Below are positions 15,103 through 16,496 of a stretch of DNA of 16,496 bases, one piece after another (within the stretch, counting starts at the first letter, position 1; the number at the start of each line of letters is the position of its first letter). Source of the stretch: Phascolarctobacterium sp. (lineage in GTDB: Bacteria; Bacillota; Negativicutes; Acidaminococcales; Acidaminococcaceae); NCBI GenBank assembly GCA_016302525.1, contig JAEDNJ010000014.1, positions 1 to 16,496 of the forward strand, in the 5' to 3' direction. The position numbers and the translations under genes are program-made. The notes under the pieces were generated by a model. The model saw only the letters and a program-made list of their open reading frames with translations. It did no database searches and was not told the DNA's origin.

Positions 15103-15810
15103 ATGCACATTTACGCCATTGGTGACCTACACCTTTCAGGTGAGCCTGCCTCCAAGCCTATGGAGATTTTTGGAGAGCACTGGGCTGGTCATAAGGAAAA
15201 AATACAACAAAACTGGCTTGCTACCGTTCAGGACGAGGATTATGTCATCATTGCCGGTGACATTTCCTGGGCTATGAATCTTAAGGAGGCGGCTGTTGAT
15301 TTAGAATGGCTTGCAGCCCTGCCCGGACATAAGCTGCTTATGCGAGGCAACCATGACTATTGGTGGACCAGCCTTAGTAAGATGCGCCAGCAGTACGAGG
15401 GAAAATTTGCCTTTCTGCAAAATTCCAGCATAAATTTAGAGCTAGAGGATGCTACCAAAGTAGCTATCTGCGGCACTCGTGGCTGGCTCTTGCCTAGTGC
15501 CGAAAAATTTACAGCCGAGGATGACAAAATCTATAAAAGAGAAAGCATCCGCATGGAGCTGGGACTGCAGGAGGCAGTAAAGCAAAAGCCTGATATTCTC
15601 ATCCAGGCCCTGCATTATCCTCCCCTCTTTAAGGAGGATGAGCACACGCTCTTTACCGAGATTATGCAAAAATATGGTGTCCAATACTGTGTTTTTGGCC
15701 ATATTCATGGAGAGAACCATATTACGATGTTTGAAGGTCAGAGGGACGGCATTAGCTATAAGCTGGTTAGCTGTGACACTCAGGGCTTTAAGCTCTTTCA
15801 AATTTTATAA
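15103..15810 (+). CDS. Calcineurin-like metallophosphoesterase
   Basis: This 235-aa cytoplasmic protein has the five metallophosphoesterase motifs in order: GDLH (7-10), GDIS (52-55), GNHD (82-85), a histidine in ALHYPP (H171), and GHIHG (199-203). These supply the two-metal site with D8, H10, D53, N83, H171, H200 and H202. The protein resembles the predicted-phosphohydrolase group COG1768. Its substrate is unknown; phosphodiester or phosphomonoester hydrolysis is all that can be inferred. It begins 9 nt after ligA and is probably co-transcribed, but that does not establish a repair role. The ATG at 15103 has a GAGG overlapping the ligA stop. Confidence 0.9.
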   Translation: MHIYAIGDLHLSGEPASKPMEIFGEHWAGHKEKIQQNWLATVQDEDYVIIAGDISWAMNLKEAAVDLEWLAALPGHKLLMRGNHDYWWTSLSKMRQQYEGKFAFLQNSSINLELEDATKVAICGTRGWLLPSAEKFTAEDDKIYKRESIRMELGLQEAVKQKPDILIQALHYPPLFKEDEHTLFTEIMQKYGVQYCVFGHIHGENHITMFEGQRDGISYKLVSCDTQGFKLFQIL

Positions 15811-15838
15811 TACTAACTCAAAAAGAAAGGAATTTACT

Positions 15839-16039
15839 ATGAAAACTATTATTATCGAAGGAATGCACTGCCAACACTGCGTTAACGCTGTAACCGAGGC
15901 TTTACAGGCTGTTGAGGGCGTAAGCTCTGTCGCTGTAAGCTTAGAGGCAAAAAATGCCGTTGTCGAGGGCACTGCTGCTAATGAGGCTTTAAAAGAAGCT
16001 ATTGAAGATATCGGCTTTGATGTTGTCAGCGTGCAATAA
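15839..16039 (+). CDS. CopZ-like heavy-metal-associated domain protein
   Basis: This is a single 66-aa HMA domain with the metal-binding motif GMHCQHC (residues 8-14, C11 and C14), the ferredoxin-like fold pattern, and the C-terminal IEDIGFDV segment. Stand-alone HMA proteins of this size are copper chaperones (CopZ type). Copper specificity is assumed from the family, and no CopA ATPase or CopY-type regulator is in the window. The ATG at 15839 follows AGAAAGGAA. It starts 28 nt after the phosphoesterase stop. A longer in-frame reading from 15638 would overlap the phosphoesterase and is not credible. Confidence 0.9.
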   Translation: MKTIIIEGMHCQHCVNAVTEALQAVEGVSSVAVSLEAKNAVVEGTAANEALKEAIEDIGFDVVSVQ

Positions 16040-16063
16040 AACAGCAAGAGGAGAGTTTGCTTT

Positions 16064-16496
16064 GTGACGAAAACAAGGGCTTATGCCTATATTATTGCTG
16101 CAGCGGCCCTGTGGGGCCTGATTGGTATTTTTGTCAAAATGCTGGCTCAGGACGGCTTCACAGCGCTGCAGATTGTGACCCTGCGCACTGTTGCCTCTGC
16201 TGTTTGCATTACCCCGGTGCTTTTTAAGCTGGGCAGACAGCATTGGCAAATTGCGCTCAAGGATTTGTGGATGTTCATAGGTACGGGCATCATCAGCCTG
16301 ACCTTCTTTAATTATTGCTATTTTAATTGTATGCAAGCCAGCTCTCTGGCCGTGGCTGCGCTCTTGCTCTACACTGCACCTGCCTTTGTCATGCTCATGT
16401 CGCTGGTGCTTTTTGGCGAAAAGTTTACGCTTCTCAAGGGCTTAGCTCTAGCGGCAACCTTCCTTGGCTGCGGCTTTGTCACGGGCGCCCTTACTG
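16064..16496 (+). CDS. EamA/DMT-family transporter, N-terminal part
   Basis: The gene runs off the window end; 144 codons are visible. The likely start is GTG at 16064, 10 nt after GAGGAG. The first helix begins AYIIAAAALWGLIGIFVK, with the conserved tryptophan-glycine pair of the drug/metabolite transporter (EamA) superfamily. About four hydrophobic helices can be seen, including the SLAVAALLLYTAPAFVMLMS segment typical of the third and fourth helices. A full protein of this type has ten helices in two EamA repeats and about 290-300 aa. The substrate cannot be predicted. It follows the HMA gene by 24 nt and may share its transcript. Confidence 0.88.
   Translation, partial: MTKTRAYAYIIAAAALWGLIGIFVKMLAQDGFTALQIVTLRTVASAVCITPVLFKLGRQHWQIALKDLWMFIGTGIISLTFFNYCYFNCMQASSLAVAALLLYTAPAFVMLMSLVLFGEKFTLLKGLALAATFLGCGFVTGALT

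Noticed and set aside
15103..15810. The metallophosphoesterase as the missing histidinol-phosphate phosphatase
   Set aside because: Known enzymes for that step are PHP-, HAD- or inositol-monophosphatase-type, not calcineurin-like, and this gene is linked to ligA rather than the his operon.
15638..16039. Long reading frame extending the HMA protein upstream
   Set aside because: The extension overlaps the metallophosphoesterase in another frame. The ATG at 15839 has its own ribosome site and gives a complete 66-aa HMA domain.

Overview
The window looks like a chromosomal housekeeping segment from a bacterium of the Firmicutes lineage, with moderate GC and tightly packed operons. A Negativicutes member, perhaps Acidaminococcaceae, is my best guess. 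The reasons are a histidine operon headed by a TrpR-type regulator, short-form HisG paired with HisZ, a T-box leader in front of a methionine transporter, and strong AGGAGG-type ribosome binding sites. The taxon is inference; nothing in the window proves it. I found no rRNA, tRNA, CRISPR array, transposase or prophage gene.

Minus strand (8.9 kb down to 0.7 kb): a near-complete histidine biosynthesis operon in the order trpR-like regulator (yerC), hisZ, hisG, hisD, hisC, hisB, hisH, hisA, hisF, hisI. Most junctions overlap or lie within 50 nt. The exceptions are hisG-hisD (155 nt) and hisF-hisI (219 nt, holding a palindromic repeat element). hisE and a histidinol-phosphate phosphatase are needed for the pathway but are absent here. 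Downstream of hisI, a degenerate 43-44 bp tandem repeat separates the operon from a universal stress protein gene with its own extended -10 promoter.

Divergent intergenic region (8.86-9.88 kb): the his promoter with a dyad that could be the regulator's operator; then a self-contained small transcription unit on the plus strand (17-bp-spaced promoter, structured leader, a 24-codon ORF for a hydrophobic peptide, and a terminator); then a second promoter and a T-box riboswitch with an ATG (methionine) specifier.

Plus strand (9.9-12.5 kb): metN, metI and metQ, a methionine ABC importer under the T-box. A 500-bp gap follows, with a terminator, a possible small RNA, two related dyads and a promoter. 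Then come ligA (NAD-dependent DNA ligase), a metallophosphoesterase gene 9 nt downstream, a CopZ-like heavy-metal-binding protein, and the 5' part of an EamA/DMT-family transporter cut by the window end.

Most of the window is ordinary core metabolism. The items most worth a second look are the 24-aa membrane peptide unit, the hisF-hisI palindromic element, the tandem repeat that begins inside the hisI stop region, and the candidate his operator.
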